Assembly (NCBI GenBank): GCA_022827345.1
Contig: JAJDTB010000035.1
Location: 124,001 to 188,000 of the forward strand
Source: Gemmatimonadota bacterium
GTDB lineage: Bacteria > Gemmatimonadota > Gemmatimonadetes > Longimicrobiales > Gaopeijiaceae
Direction: 5' to 3'
Length of the DNA stretch: 64,000 bases
In this document: positions 1 to 8,928 of the stretch, piece by piece
Numbering within the stretch: the stretch's first letter is position 1
Layout of the letters: each line of letters starts with the position of its first letter
Position numbers and translations under genes: made by a program
Notes under the pieces: model-generated
What the model was told of the DNA's origin: nothing
Database searches by the model: none
What the model saw: only the letters and a program-made list of their open reading frames with translations

Positions 1-35
1 GAGTTCTGATGACTATCGATAACGGGCGAAACTGA

Positions 36-806
36 ATGACGCGACCCGGACCACTGCGATTTGCGGCGACCCTGCTGGCAGCAGGCACTGCGGCAGGCGG
101 CGTCGCGGGACAGGACACGCTCCCGCCGGGACCGACCTTCACTCTCTCGGGCCAGATCGTCGACGCGCTGAACGATGCGCCCGTCGTATCCGCGGTGATC
201 AAGGTGCCGGAGCTCAGGCGATACGTCTTCTCGAACACGAGCGGCCGCTTTCGTTTCCCCGACTTTCCGCAAGGGACGTGGAACATCGTGGTCGAGATGC
301 TGGGGTACCACACCCTCGACGGCTCGATGACGGTCTCGGAAGGCAACGGGCTCCTCCTTCGGCTCAATCCGGACCCGATTGCGCTGGAGGGGCTGCGCGC
401 GCGCAGCCGGGCGGCCGGACTGCTCGACAATCGGCGGCGGCGCTATCCCTTCCGCGTTACCACGATTTCGGCCCAGGTGATTGCCGACGCGGCGGGCCTG
501 GACCCAGCCGCAATCTTCAAGCGGAATGCAAACTCCTACGTTACCGCCTGCTCGAACAAATTTGGAGAATGGGTGCTGGCGGGTTGCTTTTACAGGCGGA
601 ACTACCTTCGCCCGATAACGGTATTCCTCAACGGCGGACCGGTTCTGGGCGGAATGCAGGAGCTGTCGATGTTCCCGAGGCAGGACATCCATTCGATGGA
701 CTGGCTTAAGGACACCGGAGAGCTTCACGTTTACACGAAATGGTTCATCGATCGTCTCAACAAGTCTCGAACGAGGCTTGCACCGTTCAAGTGGCCAATC
801 GGGTAG
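36..806 (+). CDS. CarboxypepD_reg / receptor-plug-like secreted protein (paralogue A)
   Basis: Exported protein of unknown function. Seen: a signal peptide of about 25 residues (hydrophobic AATLLAAGTAAGG), a CarboxypepD_reg-like beta-sandwich at about residues 36-110 (FTLSGQIVDALNDAPVV, EMLGYHTLDG), then about 145 residues resembling the plug of a TonB-dependent receptor (DPIALEGLRARSR, VFLNGGPVLGG). There is no beta-barrel behind the plug, so at 256 residues it cannot be a transporter by itself. Two cysteines (TACSNK, LAGCFY) are kept in the paralogue at 2068-2877, suggesting a disulfide. The ATG follows TGA at 33-35, which may be the end of a gene cut by the window edge. Family membership is fairly sure; role is not known. 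Confidence 0.8.
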   Translation: MTRPGPLRFAATLLAAGTAAGGVAGQDTLPPGPTFTLSGQIVDALNDAPVVSAVIKVPELRRYVFSNTSGRFRFPDFPQGTWNIVVEMLGYHTLDGSMTVSEGNGLLLRLNPDPIALEGLRARSRAAGLLDNRRRRYPFRVTTISAQVIADAAGLDPAAIFKRNANSYVTACSNKFGEWVLAGCFYRRNYLRPITVFLNGGPVLGGMQELSMFPRQDIHSMDWLKDTGELHVYTKWFIDRLNKSRTRLAPFKWPIG

Positions 807-856
807 CCGCGAGCGACGGCCAACTGTGCCGAGCCCGGGCGACGAGGGGTCCAGGC

Positions 857-2071
857 GTGCGCCGTTCGGGTCGTGTCGCACGATGCCGGCGGCGACATCG
901 GTTGCTGGCCAGACTGGTCGTTGGAGGAGTGATTTCCGGCGCAATATCGGGCTGCACCCGCCAGGTCCCCGAAGCCCAGGCCCTCGGTGACCCGGTGCCG
1001 GGCCTGACGGACGACGAGCTTGCCCGCTTCGAAGCCGGACGGGCTCTTTTCGACCGGGTGTTTTCGGTGGAGGAAGGAACCGGGCCGCTCTTCAACGAGA
1101 ACCAGTGCAGCGCCTGTCACACGGTCCCGGCGGTTGGGGGGACGGGGGAACAGCTCGTCATCAAGGCCACCAGGCGGCGAGGGGACGGCAGCTGCGACAT
1201 CCTCGCGAGCGAGAGCGGCGAGAACCTGCGGCGGCAGGCAACCCCCGTCCTCGCCCGGCACGGCATCGAGCGCGACACGCTCCCGTCCGCGACGGCCGAC
1301 ATCGCCACCTTCTCGGTCCCCTTCCTCTTCGGGCTCGGCGCGGCCGACCTGGTCCCGGAGGACGCCCTGCGCGCCGCCGCCGATCCCGACGACGCGGACG
1401 GCGACGGCATCTCGGGCCGGGTCGGCCTCACCCCGGACGGCCGCGTCGGCCGTTTCGGGCGGAAGGCCGACGTAGCCTCCCTGCACGACTTCACGCACCT
1501 CGCCTTCTTCAACGAGATGGGGATCACCACCACCTCACACCCCGTCGAGCGCGGGCCGAACGGGGCACCGCTTCCACCCGGCACCGATCCCGCGCCCGAC
1601 CCCGAGATCGACGACGCCTCCGCCGACCTCATCACCGACTTCGTGCGCATGCTCGCCCCCCCACCCCGCCCCACACCCACCCCCGACGCGGCCGCCCTGA
1701 TCGAACGCGGCGAAGCCCTCTTCACCGCCACCGGCTGCGCCGCCTGCCACACGCCCCACGTCACCACCGGCCCGTCCGCCGTCGCAGCCCTCGACCGCGT
1801 CCGCGCCCGCCTGTACTCCGACCTGCTCCTCCACGACCTCGGCCCCGCCCTGGCCAGCACCTGCGCCCCCGGCGCCTCCGAGACCGAATACCGCACCGCG
1901 CCGCTCCTCGGCCTCGCGGCCAGGCGCAGCTACCTTCACGACCTGCGCGCCTTCAGCCTGGAGCGCGCCATCGAACTGCACGGCGGCGAGGCGCAGGGGG
2001 CACGGGACGCGTTCGCCGCCCTCTCCGTCCTCGATCAGCAGGCGCTGCTGCGCTTCCTGCGCTCGTTATGA
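857..2071 (+). CDS. Di-haem oxidoreductase (DHOR/DUF1111-type) lipoprotein
   Basis: c-type cytochrome of the di-haem oxidoreductase/putative peroxidase family (PF06537), expected in the periplasm. Seen: lipoprotein signal (arginine-rich n-region, lipobox AISGC at residue 33), haem site 1 CSACH (84-88), haem site 2 CAACH (294-298), and the family block DPDDADGDGISGR followed by GRFGRKADVASL and NEMGIT. I chose GTG 857, which has GAGGGG about 7 bases upstream and gives a clean lipoprotein signal; ATG 740 is also in frame but would overlap the upstream gene by 67 bases. Its stop overlaps the start of the next gene (ATGA-type), so the two are probably translated together. Substrate unknown; members near TonB receptors are often assumed to act in redox steps of nutrient uptake, which is inference. 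Confidence 0.85.
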   Translation: MRRSGRVARCRRRHRLLARLVVGGVISGAISGCTRQVPEAQALGDPVPGLTDDELARFEAGRALFDRVFSVEEGTGPLFNENQCSACHTVPAVGGTGEQLVIKATRRRGDGSCDILASESGENLRRQATPVLARHGIERDTLPSATADIATFSVPFLFGLGAADLVPEDALRAAADPDDADGDGISGRVGLTPDGRVGRFGRKADVASLHDFTHLAFFNEMGITTTSHPVERGPNGAPLPPGTDPAPDPEIDDASADLITDFVRMLAPPPRPTPTPDAAALIERGEALFTATGCAACHTPHVTTGPSAVAALDRVRARLYSDLLLHDLGPALASTCAPGASETEYRTAPLLGLAARRSYLHDLRAFSLERAIELHGGEAQGARDAFAALSVLDQQALLRFLRSL

Positions 2072-2877
2072 TGCGGGCACCCCGGATGCCGCCCTTCCGG
2101 ATGCGGATGCGCCCGTCACTGCGGCCAGCACTCCTGGCCGCCATCCTGTGCGCGGCGACCTCGAGCCCGGCCGCCACCCAGGACACCATCCCATCCCCCA
2201 CCACCTTCACCCTCACCGGACAGATCCTCGACGCGCTGAACGAGACGCCCGTCATCTCCGCGGTGATCAAGGTGCCGGAACTCAGGCGCTACGTCTTTTC
2301 GAACGTGAACGGACGGTTCCAGTTCACCGACTTCGCCGAAGGCACCTGGGAGATCGTGGTCGAGATGCTCGGCTACCACACGCTGGACGGGTCGGTAACC
2401 GTCAGCGAGGGCAACGGACTCCTGCTCCGGCTGAACCCCGATCCCATCGCGCTCGAAGGCCTGCGGGTCCGCACGCGCGCCGACGGACTCTTCGAAGAGC
2501 GCCGGCGGCGCTACCCGTTTCGCGTCACCAACATCTCGCCGCGGGACATCGCCGACGCCATCAATCCCGATCCGGCCTTCATCTTCAGGCGGAACGCGAA
2601 TTCCTACGTGACTTCCTGCTCGATCAATTCAAGCGAACTGACGCTGGCAGGCTGCTACCACCGCAGGGGCAAGCTGCTGCCGGTCCGGGTATTCCTCGAC
2701 GAGGGACCGCTCCTGGGGGGCATGCAGGAGTTGTCGATGTTCCCCGCGGCCCACCTGCACTCGATGGACTGGCTCAAGGACACCGGTGAACTCCACGTCT
2801 ACACGAAGGTGTTCGTGGAGCGGCTCAATGATTCCCGAATGCGGCTGATGCCGTTCAGGTGGCCGTTTGGCGAATAG
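2068..2877 (+). CDS. CarboxypepD_reg / receptor-plug-like secreted protein (paralogue B)
   Basis: Close paralogue of the protein at 36-806: the same FTLTGQILDALNETPVI start of the regulatory domain, the same AVIKVPELRRYVFSN block, VSEGNGLLLRLNPDPIALEG, GGMQELSMF and DTGELHVYTK, with most residues identical. Signal peptide of about 40 residues (LRPALLAAILCAATSSPAATQ). It ends after the plug-like part with no barrel. ATG 2068 overlaps the stop of the di-haem protein; a second in-frame ATG lies at 2071. The conserved Cys pair (TSCSIN, LAGCYH) supports a periplasmic or surface fold with a disulfide. Function unknown. Confidence 0.8.
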   Translation: MMRAPRMPPFRMRMRPSLRPALLAAILCAATSSPAATQDTIPSPTTFTLTGQILDALNETPVISAVIKVPELRRYVFSNVNGRFQFTDFAEGTWEIVVEMLGYHTLDGSVTVSEGNGLLLRLNPDPIALEGLRVRTRADGLFEERRRRYPFRVTNISPRDIADAINPDPAFIFRRNANSYVTSCSINSSELTLAGCYHRRGKLLPVRVFLDEGPLLGGMQELSMFPAAHLHSMDWLKDTGELHVYTKVFVERLNDSRMRLMPFRWPFGE

Positions 2878-2890
2878 CAGTCATGCCGAT

Positions 2891-2930
2891 GCCCCAAGGG
2901 CGCTGACCCGCATAAACCGGGCGTGGGGGC
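2891..2930. terminator. Possible bidirectional terminator hairpin
   Basis: Between convergent genes ending at 2877 and 2933. An outer GCCCC (2891-2895) pairs with GGGGC (2926-2930), and an inner CCCG (2907-2910) with CGGG (2918-2921) around a 7-base loop. No T tract on either side, so intrinsic termination is only a guess from position and folding. Confidence 0.35.
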
Positions 2931-2932
2931 GA

Positions 2933-4207
2933 CTATCGCACCTCGGCCCGAAACAGCCGGTCCGTAAGAGTGGTGAGCACCGGCACGGCCAAGGTCAACG
3001 TCACGATCCCCAGGCCCTCCAGGAAGCCGGTTTCCTCGCGCTGCCCCGAAATCCCCATGGCGTAGCCCGGGACGAGCGCGACCGCCGCGCCGATCATCGC
3101 CGGTCCCAGCGACCCGCGCGACCGCTCGGTGCGGCCGCCGAGCCGGGCGCCCAGCGCCGAGCCCAGCGCCGGCAGCGCCACGGCCGCGGCCGTGACCGCC
3201 ATGGTGGTGGTCGCACTGCAGTCGGTGAAGAGGGCGTCGTCGTCCGGCCCCCTGAACCCGATGCACCGGCTCGCCACCGCGACTCCCGCCGCCAGTCCCG
3301 CGACGTTGCCGACCGCCGACCCGAGGAAGACCCTTCCGGTGCGGTGCGATGCTTCCTCGAGCGACCAGTCGTACCGTTGCGGACCCCTTGCCCACCGCCG
3401 CGGCTCGGCGTCCGGATTCAGGCCGGGTCTGCGCGTCTCGATGATGAGCGCCCCCCACATCGACCCGGTCCCGAAGCGGGCGCCGGCTTCCGACGGCTGC
3501 ACCACTTCGATGCTCTCGATCGTCTCGATCGGCAGCGTGGCGTATAGCGTGGCCGGATTGCGGATGAGCACGCCGTCCAGGTAGACCTCGGGAGAGTTGC
3601 AGCCCGGATCGCTGCTGCTCAGGCCGCGAATGAAGTTCCCCACGCGGGCGCCGCGGAATTCCAGACAGGTGGGCTGTCCGACTACGCCGCTGCGGGTGAT
3701 CTGGACACCGGGCACCTGGGCGGTGAGGAGCTCGACCAGGGTGACCGCCGTATTCTCGTATCTCTCGATCTCTTCGCGCGAGACCCGGTTGAGCTGGCGG
3801 CCGGCTCCGCGGCGCTCCCGCCCCTCCCGGCTCATCGCTTCCACCACCAGGGGCGCCAGGGTGATTCCCGTCTGCGTGAGGCGGATCGTCAGGCTCAGGG
3901 GCTCGTCGCCTGCCTCGATCTCCTGCCAGTGCGACCCGTAGGCGACATGGCGCACCGTCAGCACCCAACCCCCCGGCGGCACGCTCGCAAACTCGAACGA
4001 TCCGTCGGCATCGGTGACCCTCGTGCCCACGCCGTCGATCCACACTTCCACATCGGCTACGGGCGTGCCGGCGGCCTGATCCACGACCCGCCCTGTCAGC
4101 GCCGTGCCCCCCTGAGCCATTCCCACGGAAGGCGTCCCACAAAACGCGGCCAACACGGCCGCCAGCAGGCACTGCACCTGTGTCCGCCAGGTCCACTGCA
4201 TCGACAC
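2933..4207 (-). CDS. Barrel-less receptor-plug protein with C-terminal hydrophobic segments
   Basis: 424-residue exported protein. Seen: signal peptide (LLAAVLAAFCGTPSVGMAQ), CarboxypepD_reg-like domain about 35-115 (LTGRVVDQAAGTPVADVEV), then a TonB-receptor plug-like domain about 130-255 (VTLVELLTAQVPGVQITRSG, VYLDGVLIRNP, IETIESIEVVQPSEA, GALIIETRRPG). Instead of a 500-residue barrel, the remainder carries about four glycine/alanine-rich hydrophobic stretches (for example VFLGSAVGNVAGLAAGVAVA and PAMIGAAVALVPGYAMGI). A plug joined to helices is unusual. It is divergent from the SusC gene and shares its control region. It might be a receptor-derived regulator or surface anchor; both are guesses. 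Confidence 0.75.
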   Translation of the reverse strand: MSMQWTWRTQVQCLLAAVLAAFCGTPSVGMAQGGTALTGRVVDQAAGTPVADVEVWIDGVGTRVTDADGSFEFASVPPGGWVLTVRHVAYGSHWQEIEAGDEPLSLTIRLTQTGITLAPLVVEAMSREGRERRGAGRQLNRVSREEIERYENTAVTLVELLTAQVPGVQITRSGVVGQPTCLEFRGARVGNFIRGLSSSDPGCNSPEVYLDGVLIRNPATLYATLPIETIESIEVVQPSEAGARFGTGSMWGALIIETRRPGLNPDAEPRRWARGPQRYDWSLEEASHRTGRVFLGSAVGNVAGLAAGVAVASRCIGFRGPDDDALFTDCSATTTMAVTAAAVALPALGSALGARLGGRTERSRGSLGPAMIGAAVALVPGYAMGISGQREETGFLEGLGIVTLTLAVPVLTTLTDRLFRAEVR

Positions 4208-4243
4208 CTCCGGCCCTGACGTGAACCCCTCGACTTCACTACT

Positions 4244-4273
4244 CTACGCAATGTTCGCCAGATCATTGCGTAG
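4244..4273. promoter_or_regulatory. Perfect inverted repeat, candidate operator between divergent genes
   Basis: CTACGCAATG (4244-4253) and CATTGCGTAG (4264-4273) are exact reverse complements separated by 10 bases, so half-sites repeat every two helical turns. A second small palindrome TTGTG-T-CACAA follows at 4280-4290. The site is 37 bases upstream of the leftward gene starting at 4207 and about 100 bases upstream of susC. A TATTGT at 4278-4283 could be a -10 element for susC. Regulator unknown. Confidence 0.6.
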
Positions 4274-4375
4274 GTAGTATTGTGTCACAACCATAGTAGG
4301 GAGTTCGCGATGGTACTGCGAGCCGTACGGAGTGTGTACACTCTGGAATCCACAACCCGTCCAAAGGAGGACGCC

Positions 4376-7300
4376 ATGGAAAGAGGAACGCGTAAGAAGC
4401 CGTGCATCGGCAGGGGGATCGTCGCCTTGGCGGCGCTCTTCCTGGCCCTGCCTTCCGCTCTCGAAGCTCAGACGGGCTCGATCAGGGGGCAGGTGGTCGA
4501 CGCAATCACCCAGAGGGCGGTCGGAGGCGCCCAGGTCGAGATTGTCGACACTCGCCAGGGTGGCCTGACCAACACCTCCGGCCAGTTTCTGATCCTCAAT
4601 GTTCCCGTAGGTGAACATGAGGTGCGGGTTCAGTTCATCGGTTTCGGCACCGTAACGCAAACCGTGACGGTCACCAGCGGCGAGGCCGCGCAGCTCGACT
4701 TCGAGCTCGCCCAGGCAGCGCTCCAGCTCGACCAGATCGTGGTCACCGGAACCGCGCAGGGGACGCAGGCCCGGTCGATCGGGAACACGGTTTCGACGAT
4801 CGACGCTGCGGACATCGTGGAGATCGCGCCGATCAGCACCGTACAGGAACTGCTGACCGCCCGTACCCCCGGCTTGACGCTGATGAAGAACTCCGGCCAG
4901 GCCGGATCGAGCTCCAAGCTGCGGATCCGGGGAGCGGGTTCCCTGGCGGCAGGGCTGCAACCCGTCGTCTACGTCGATGGAATTCGCATGAAGTCCGGTA
5001 CGCAGGGCGGGCAGGACGTAGGCTGGGGCGGTGCGCAGGGAACCGACGCCCTCGACTTCCTGAACCCGCAGGACATCGAGTCGGTCGAGACCATCAAGGG
5101 TCCTGCCGCGTCCACCCTCTACGGGGCCGACGCGGCCGGCGGCGTCATCCAGATCATCACCAAGAAGGGCCGTGCCGGATCCGGACTGGTGTGGAATGCT
5201 TCCTTCGAGACCGGCTACAACGAGTGGGCGCTGGACACCCCGACGAACTACTGGAGATGTACCGCGTCCAATATCGGTAACCCCGGTGTCTACCCGGGGT
5301 GCCAGGGCGTCGCGGAGAACACGGTGTTGATGGATGATCCCGTGAAGCGTCATCCGATGGCGCTCCGTCAGAATGAAGGCGGACCGGACAGCTACGCCGA
5401 CCTCAGCACCTTCAACCTGTCCGCCCGCGGCGGAGGGGAAGCCTTCAACTACTACCTCTCGTTCGAGAAGGGCGGCGAAGAGGGCGTCTACTACAACAAC
5501 TTCTCCAACCGGACCTCCGGGCGCGCGAACTTCGGTTTCACACCGACCGAACGATTCTCTGCGTCGGTCAACGTCGGGTACGCTCGCACTCATGTGCAGA
5601 TGCCGTTCGCGAACAACTCGTCGAACTCGATTCTGCGGAACGGATTCAGGGGGCGGCCCGGGTCGTCCGCACCGTGGGAAGAGGGTTTCCGGGGCTTCGG
5701 ACCCAACCTCTCCAACGAGTACGACAATCAGACCGAGGCCGAGCGCACGACGATCGCCATGACCGTCAACTACCAGCCGTGGGACTGGTTCACGAACCGG
5801 CTGACGCTGGGAATGGACAAGCAGGATCGGAACAACTCCGAGATCAACATGATCGACACCACCGGTCTGCAGCCGTGGGGTGCCACCTCCTCCGGCGGCC
5901 GGGTGCAGCGCTTCCTGCCCGTCGATCACTCGTGGACGGCCGACTACGCCGGCACCGTCGGAACCGACATCACCGATGACGTCACCTCTTCGCTGTCCTT
6001 CGGGGCACAGTTGGTGAGGGAACAGTTCTCATCGCACTTCGTCGATGGACAGGGTTTCGTGGCCAACAACCTGAACCTCATCGGAACCGCCGCGGTTACA
6101 TCGGCGTCGGAGGGGTTCGTCGAGCAGACTTCGCTGGGGGTCTATCTGCAGGAACAGGCAGCCTGGCGAGATCGCCTGTACGGCACGGTGGCCGTGCGTG
6201 TCGACGACAACTCGGCGTTCGGAAACGACTTCTCGCTCGTCGTATACCCGAAGGCCTCGCTGTCCTACATCATCTCGGACGAAGAGTTCTTCAGCTTGCC
6301 CTATGTGGATGAGTTGAAGCTGCGCGGCGCCTGGGGCCAGGCGGGCAAGGCACCCGCTCCCTTCACGGCGGACCGCGCCTACGCGCCTGACGTGACCGTG
6401 GTCGGTGATATGGCCGTGAACCAGCTGTCGACCGCTTCGTATGGGAACCCCGACCTGAAAGCCGAGACAGGTACCGAGATTGAGCTCGGCTTCGATGCGT
6501 CGCTCATGGAGGGACGCGCTGCTCTTGAAGTCACGTACTACAACCAGCGCACCACCGATGCGTTGATCTCCGTGCCCGATCCGCCCTCGAGCGGATTCAG
6601 CGGCAGCCACTTCGTGAACATCGGCGAGATCGCGAACAGCGGATTCGAGGTGCTCCTCACGGGATCCCCGATCTACACGCGCAATCTTCAATGGGACGCG
6701 AGCGTGTCAGTATACACCAACTCGAACGAGCTCGTCTCCTTCGGCGGTGCACTGGAAGACATCAGCTTCGGAGCGTTCGCCCAGGTGCACAAGCACATCG
6801 AGGGCTACCCGCTGGGCGGGTACTGGTCGGTGGACGTTGTGCGGGACGCGAGCGGCAACCCCGTTCTCACCCCGAGCGGAGGCGTAACCGTCGACTACGA
6901 CAACGAGGAGTTCGTGGGACCGCAGCTGCCCACGCGGGAGATTGCGTTCTCCAACACCTTCACGCTGCTCGGGAACCTCCGCGTCTTCGCCCAGTTCGAC
7001 TACAAGGGCGGCCACCACCAGTGGTGCGCGATCTGCTCGATCCGCAACCGAATCGACCGCAACAGCTGGGAGGTGAACAACCCCGACGCCGATCCGACGG
7101 AAGTCCTGGTGTGGCGCAGCCGCCAGACCAAGACGCACCTGTTCCCGGCGGATTTCCTGAAGTTCCGGGAGATCGCCGTGAGCTACACGTTGCCGTCCGA
7201 TTTGAGCAACGCCTTCCGCGCGGACCGTGCCACGGTGACGCTATCGGGCCGGAACATCTGGATGTGGACCAAGTACGGAGGCACTTCCGATCCGGAAGTC

Positions 7301-7393
7301 ACCTTCTACAGCACGAGCGAGTTCAATGAGCTCGATTACGCGTCCACGCCGATGACCCGCAGGGTGTCGGCATCGATCGCCCTGCAGTTCTGA
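4376..7393 (+). CDS. SusC/RagA-family TonB-linked outer-membrane transporter
   Basis: Outer-membrane active transporter that, with the SusD-like lipoprotein encoded next, imports oligosaccharides or peptides using TonB energy. Seen: signal peptide (LAALFLALPSALEAQ), CarboxypepD_reg domain about 35-115 (GSIRGQVVDAITQRAVGGAQ), plug about 125-245 (VQELLTARTPGLTLM, LRIRGAGSL, VVYVDGIRM, ESVETIKGPAASTLYGADAA, GVIQIITKKG), then a long barrel ending in the aromatic C-terminus SIALQF. Length 1005 residues is normal for the family. Start ATG 4376 has AAAGGAGG five bases upstream; an in-frame ATG at 4310 lacks one. Substrate cannot be read from sequence. Confidence 0.93.
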   Translation: MERGTRKKPCIGRGIVALAALFLALPSALEAQTGSIRGQVVDAITQRAVGGAQVEIVDTRQGGLTNTSGQFLILNVPVGEHEVRVQFIGFGTVTQTVTVTSGEAAQLDFELAQAALQLDQIVVTGTAQGTQARSIGNTVSTIDAADIVEIAPISTVQELLTARTPGLTLMKNSGQAGSSSKLRIRGAGSLAAGLQPVVYVDGIRMKSGTQGGQDVGWGGAQGTDALDFLNPQDIESVETIKGPAASTLYGADAAGGVIQIITKKGRAGSGLVWNASFETGYNEWALDTPTNYWRCTASNIGNPGVYPGCQGVAENTVLMDDPVKRHPMALRQNEGGPDSYADLSTFNLSARGGGEAFNYYLSFEKGGEEGVYYNNFSNRTSGRANFGFTPTERFSASVNVGYARTHVQMPFANNSSNSILRNGFRGRPGSSAPWEEGFRGFGPNLSNEYDNQTEAERTTIAMTVNYQPWDWFTNRLTLGMDKQDRNNSEINMIDTTGLQPWGATSSGGRVQRFLPVDHSWTADYAGTVGTDITDDVTSSLSFGAQLVREQFSSHFVDGQGFVANNLNLIGTAAVTSASEGFVEQTSLGVYLQEQAAWRDRLYGTVAVRVDDNSAFGNDFSLVVYPKASLSYIISDEEFFSLPYVDELKLRGAWGQAGKAPAPFTADRAYAPDVTVVGDMAVNQLSTASYGNPDLKAETGTEIELGFDASLMEGRAALEVTYYNQRTTDALISVPDPPSSGFSGSHFVNIGEIANSGFEVLLTGSPIYTRNLQWDASVSVYTNSNELVSFGGALEDISFGAFAQVHKHIEGYPLGGYWSVDVVRDASGNPVLTPSGGVTVDYDNEEFVGPQLPTREIAFSNTFTLLGNLRVFAQFDYKGGHHQWCAICSIRNRIDRNSWEVNNPDADPTEVLVWRSRQTKTHLFPADFLKFREIAVSYTLPSDLSNAFRADRATVTLSGRNIWMWTKYGGTSDPEVTFYSTSEFNELDYASTPMTRRVSASIALQF

Positions 7394-7406
7394 GAGGAGG
7401 AAGCAA

Positions 7407-8756
7407 ATGACTAGATTCAGCAAGACGCTGCGGCTCCTGGCCGCATTGGCCGTCGTTGGACCGGTCGCCGGCTGCGACACCCTCGACGAACTTCTGATCG
7501 CGAACAACCCCGAACGCATCTCCGAGGACGCGCTCAACGACGCGCTCCTGGTCGACGTGCTCACCAACAGCGTCATCGGCGAGTTCTCGGCGATGTTCGA
7601 CGACCCGTTCATCTGGCGGGGAAGCATGTTCACCGATGAGCAGATCACCGGGATCAACTGGGAATCGACCGCGCGGCTGAGCCAGCGGCTGGTCCGGTTC
7701 GACGAGGGCGACCCCGACAACATGTTCTCGCAAATCAGCGCCGCCCGGGTCATGGCGGACAGCGCCGCGGGACGGTTCCGCACCCTGCTCGACAATGCGG
7801 CAGCGGACGAGCGCATGGCGACCGCACTGATCTACGCCGGCTATTCCCACATCATTCTGGGCGACGCCATGTGCGAAGCCGTCTTCAACGTTGGCGAGTC
7901 CATCGCATCGCAGGCACAGGTGTATGAGCGCGGCCTGTCCAGGTTCGAGGAGGGCATGCAGGTGGCTGGCGCCGCCGGGCGCGATGACCTCGTGAACCTT
8001 GCCCGTACGGGCCTGGCACGCGCGCACCTGAACCTCGGCAACCACAGCCAGGTGATGCAGTACGCCGGCGATGTCCCCGCCGATTTCGTCCATTGGGTCG
8101 AATACGAGCAGACGTCCGACGGCGGCACCGACCTCGTGCTGTGGGGACGGATCAACGGCGGGAACCACTCGCTCGGCGTGCACCCGAACTTCCTGAACGG
8201 CACGTTCGGCGAGCAGGACATCGTCGCGGGCCAGACCGACCCGCGGGTGCAGCACACGGAGAGCTGGTCGCTGGGGCACAACCGCCTGACCCGCCTTTAC
8301 AAGCCGTACCAGTCGCTGCCGTTCAGCGGATACAACGGCGAAGCGATCGCCGACGGCGGGGCTCCTCCCTTCTACGAGAGGGGCACGGACATCAAGATGG
8401 CTTCGGGTCTCGAGGCCATGCACCACTACTACGAGGCGGCGGGTCCCGACGGCATGGGTCCGGCCGGGTCGACGCTCGACTTCGTGAACGCGCGCCGTGC
8501 GGCGGGCAATCAGGATCCGGTCGACCTCTCGGGTGCGGATCTGATGGCCGAACTGCGCGATCAGCGCGGGCGTGACATGTACCTGGGCGGCTTCCGCCTG
8601 GGCGACCTGCGCCGCTGGAAGAACCAGGGCGTGGGCGACTTCTTCCCGAGCGGGGTCCACCCGACCACGGAGTGGGGCATGTACGGCGACGCCACGTGCT
8701 TCCCGCTGCCGCTCGAGGAATACGAAGGCAACCCGAACCTCACCAAGCCCGGTTGA
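7407..8756 (+). CDS. SusD/RagB-family nutrient-binding lipoprotein
   Basis: Surface lipoprotein that caps the SusC channel and captures substrate. Seen: lipobox GPVAGC with Cys23, alpha-helical SusD-like body (ISAARVMADSAAGRFRTLLD, YAGYSHIILGDAMCEAVFN), and a C-terminal RagB-like region (LRDQRGRDMYLGGFRLGDLR, then CFPLPLEEYEGNPNL). 449 residues, within the usual 450-550 range. It starts 13 bases after susC with GAGGAGGAAG as ribosome site, so one operon. The LGDLRRW and FPLP(L)xE motifs are typical of SusD members. Confidence 0.9.
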   Translation: MTRFSKTLRLLAALAVVGPVAGCDTLDELLIANNPERISEDALNDALLVDVLTNSVIGEFSAMFDDPFIWRGSMFTDEQITGINWESTARLSQRLVRFDEGDPDNMFSQISAARVMADSAAGRFRTLLDNAAADERMATALIYAGYSHIILGDAMCEAVFNVGESIASQAQVYERGLSRFEEGMQVAGAAGRDDLVNLARTGLARAHLNLGNHSQVMQYAGDVPADFVHWVEYEQTSDGGTDLVLWGRINGGNHSLGVHPNFLNGTFGEQDIVAGQTDPRVQHTESWSLGHNRLTRLYKPYQSLPFSGYNGEAIADGGAPPFYERGTDIKMASGLEAMHHYYEAAGPDGMGPAGSTLDFVNARRAAGNQDPVDLSGADLMAELRDQRGRDMYLGGFRLGDLRRWKNQGVGDFFPSGVHPTTEWGMYGDATCFPLPLEEYEGNPNLTKPG

Positions 8757-8797
8757 TCGTCCGGCGTGACGGTGAAAGAGCGTGTGTGAGCGCATGA

Positions 8798-8842
8798 CGG
8801 GAGGGGGTGCGGCGGCGACAACGGCCGCCGTGCCCCCTCCCG
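8798..8842 (+). terminator. Strong stem-loop after susCD
   Basis: CGGGAGGGGG (8798-8807) pairs exactly with CCCCCTCCCG (8833-8842); the stem continues through two G-T wobbles into CGGCGG/CCGCCG. It lies 41 bases after the susD stop and ahead of the next gene. No T run follows, so it may terminate weakly or serve to stabilise the 3' end of susCD mRNA. Confidence 0.5.
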
Positions 8843-8928
8843 GCGCTGATGGCCTGAACCCTGGTCGGCGCGAGGCGCGTCCGGTCGTACCGGATCGGGG
8901 CCGGAGGGGCTCCGCCGGTTCGCGCCAG

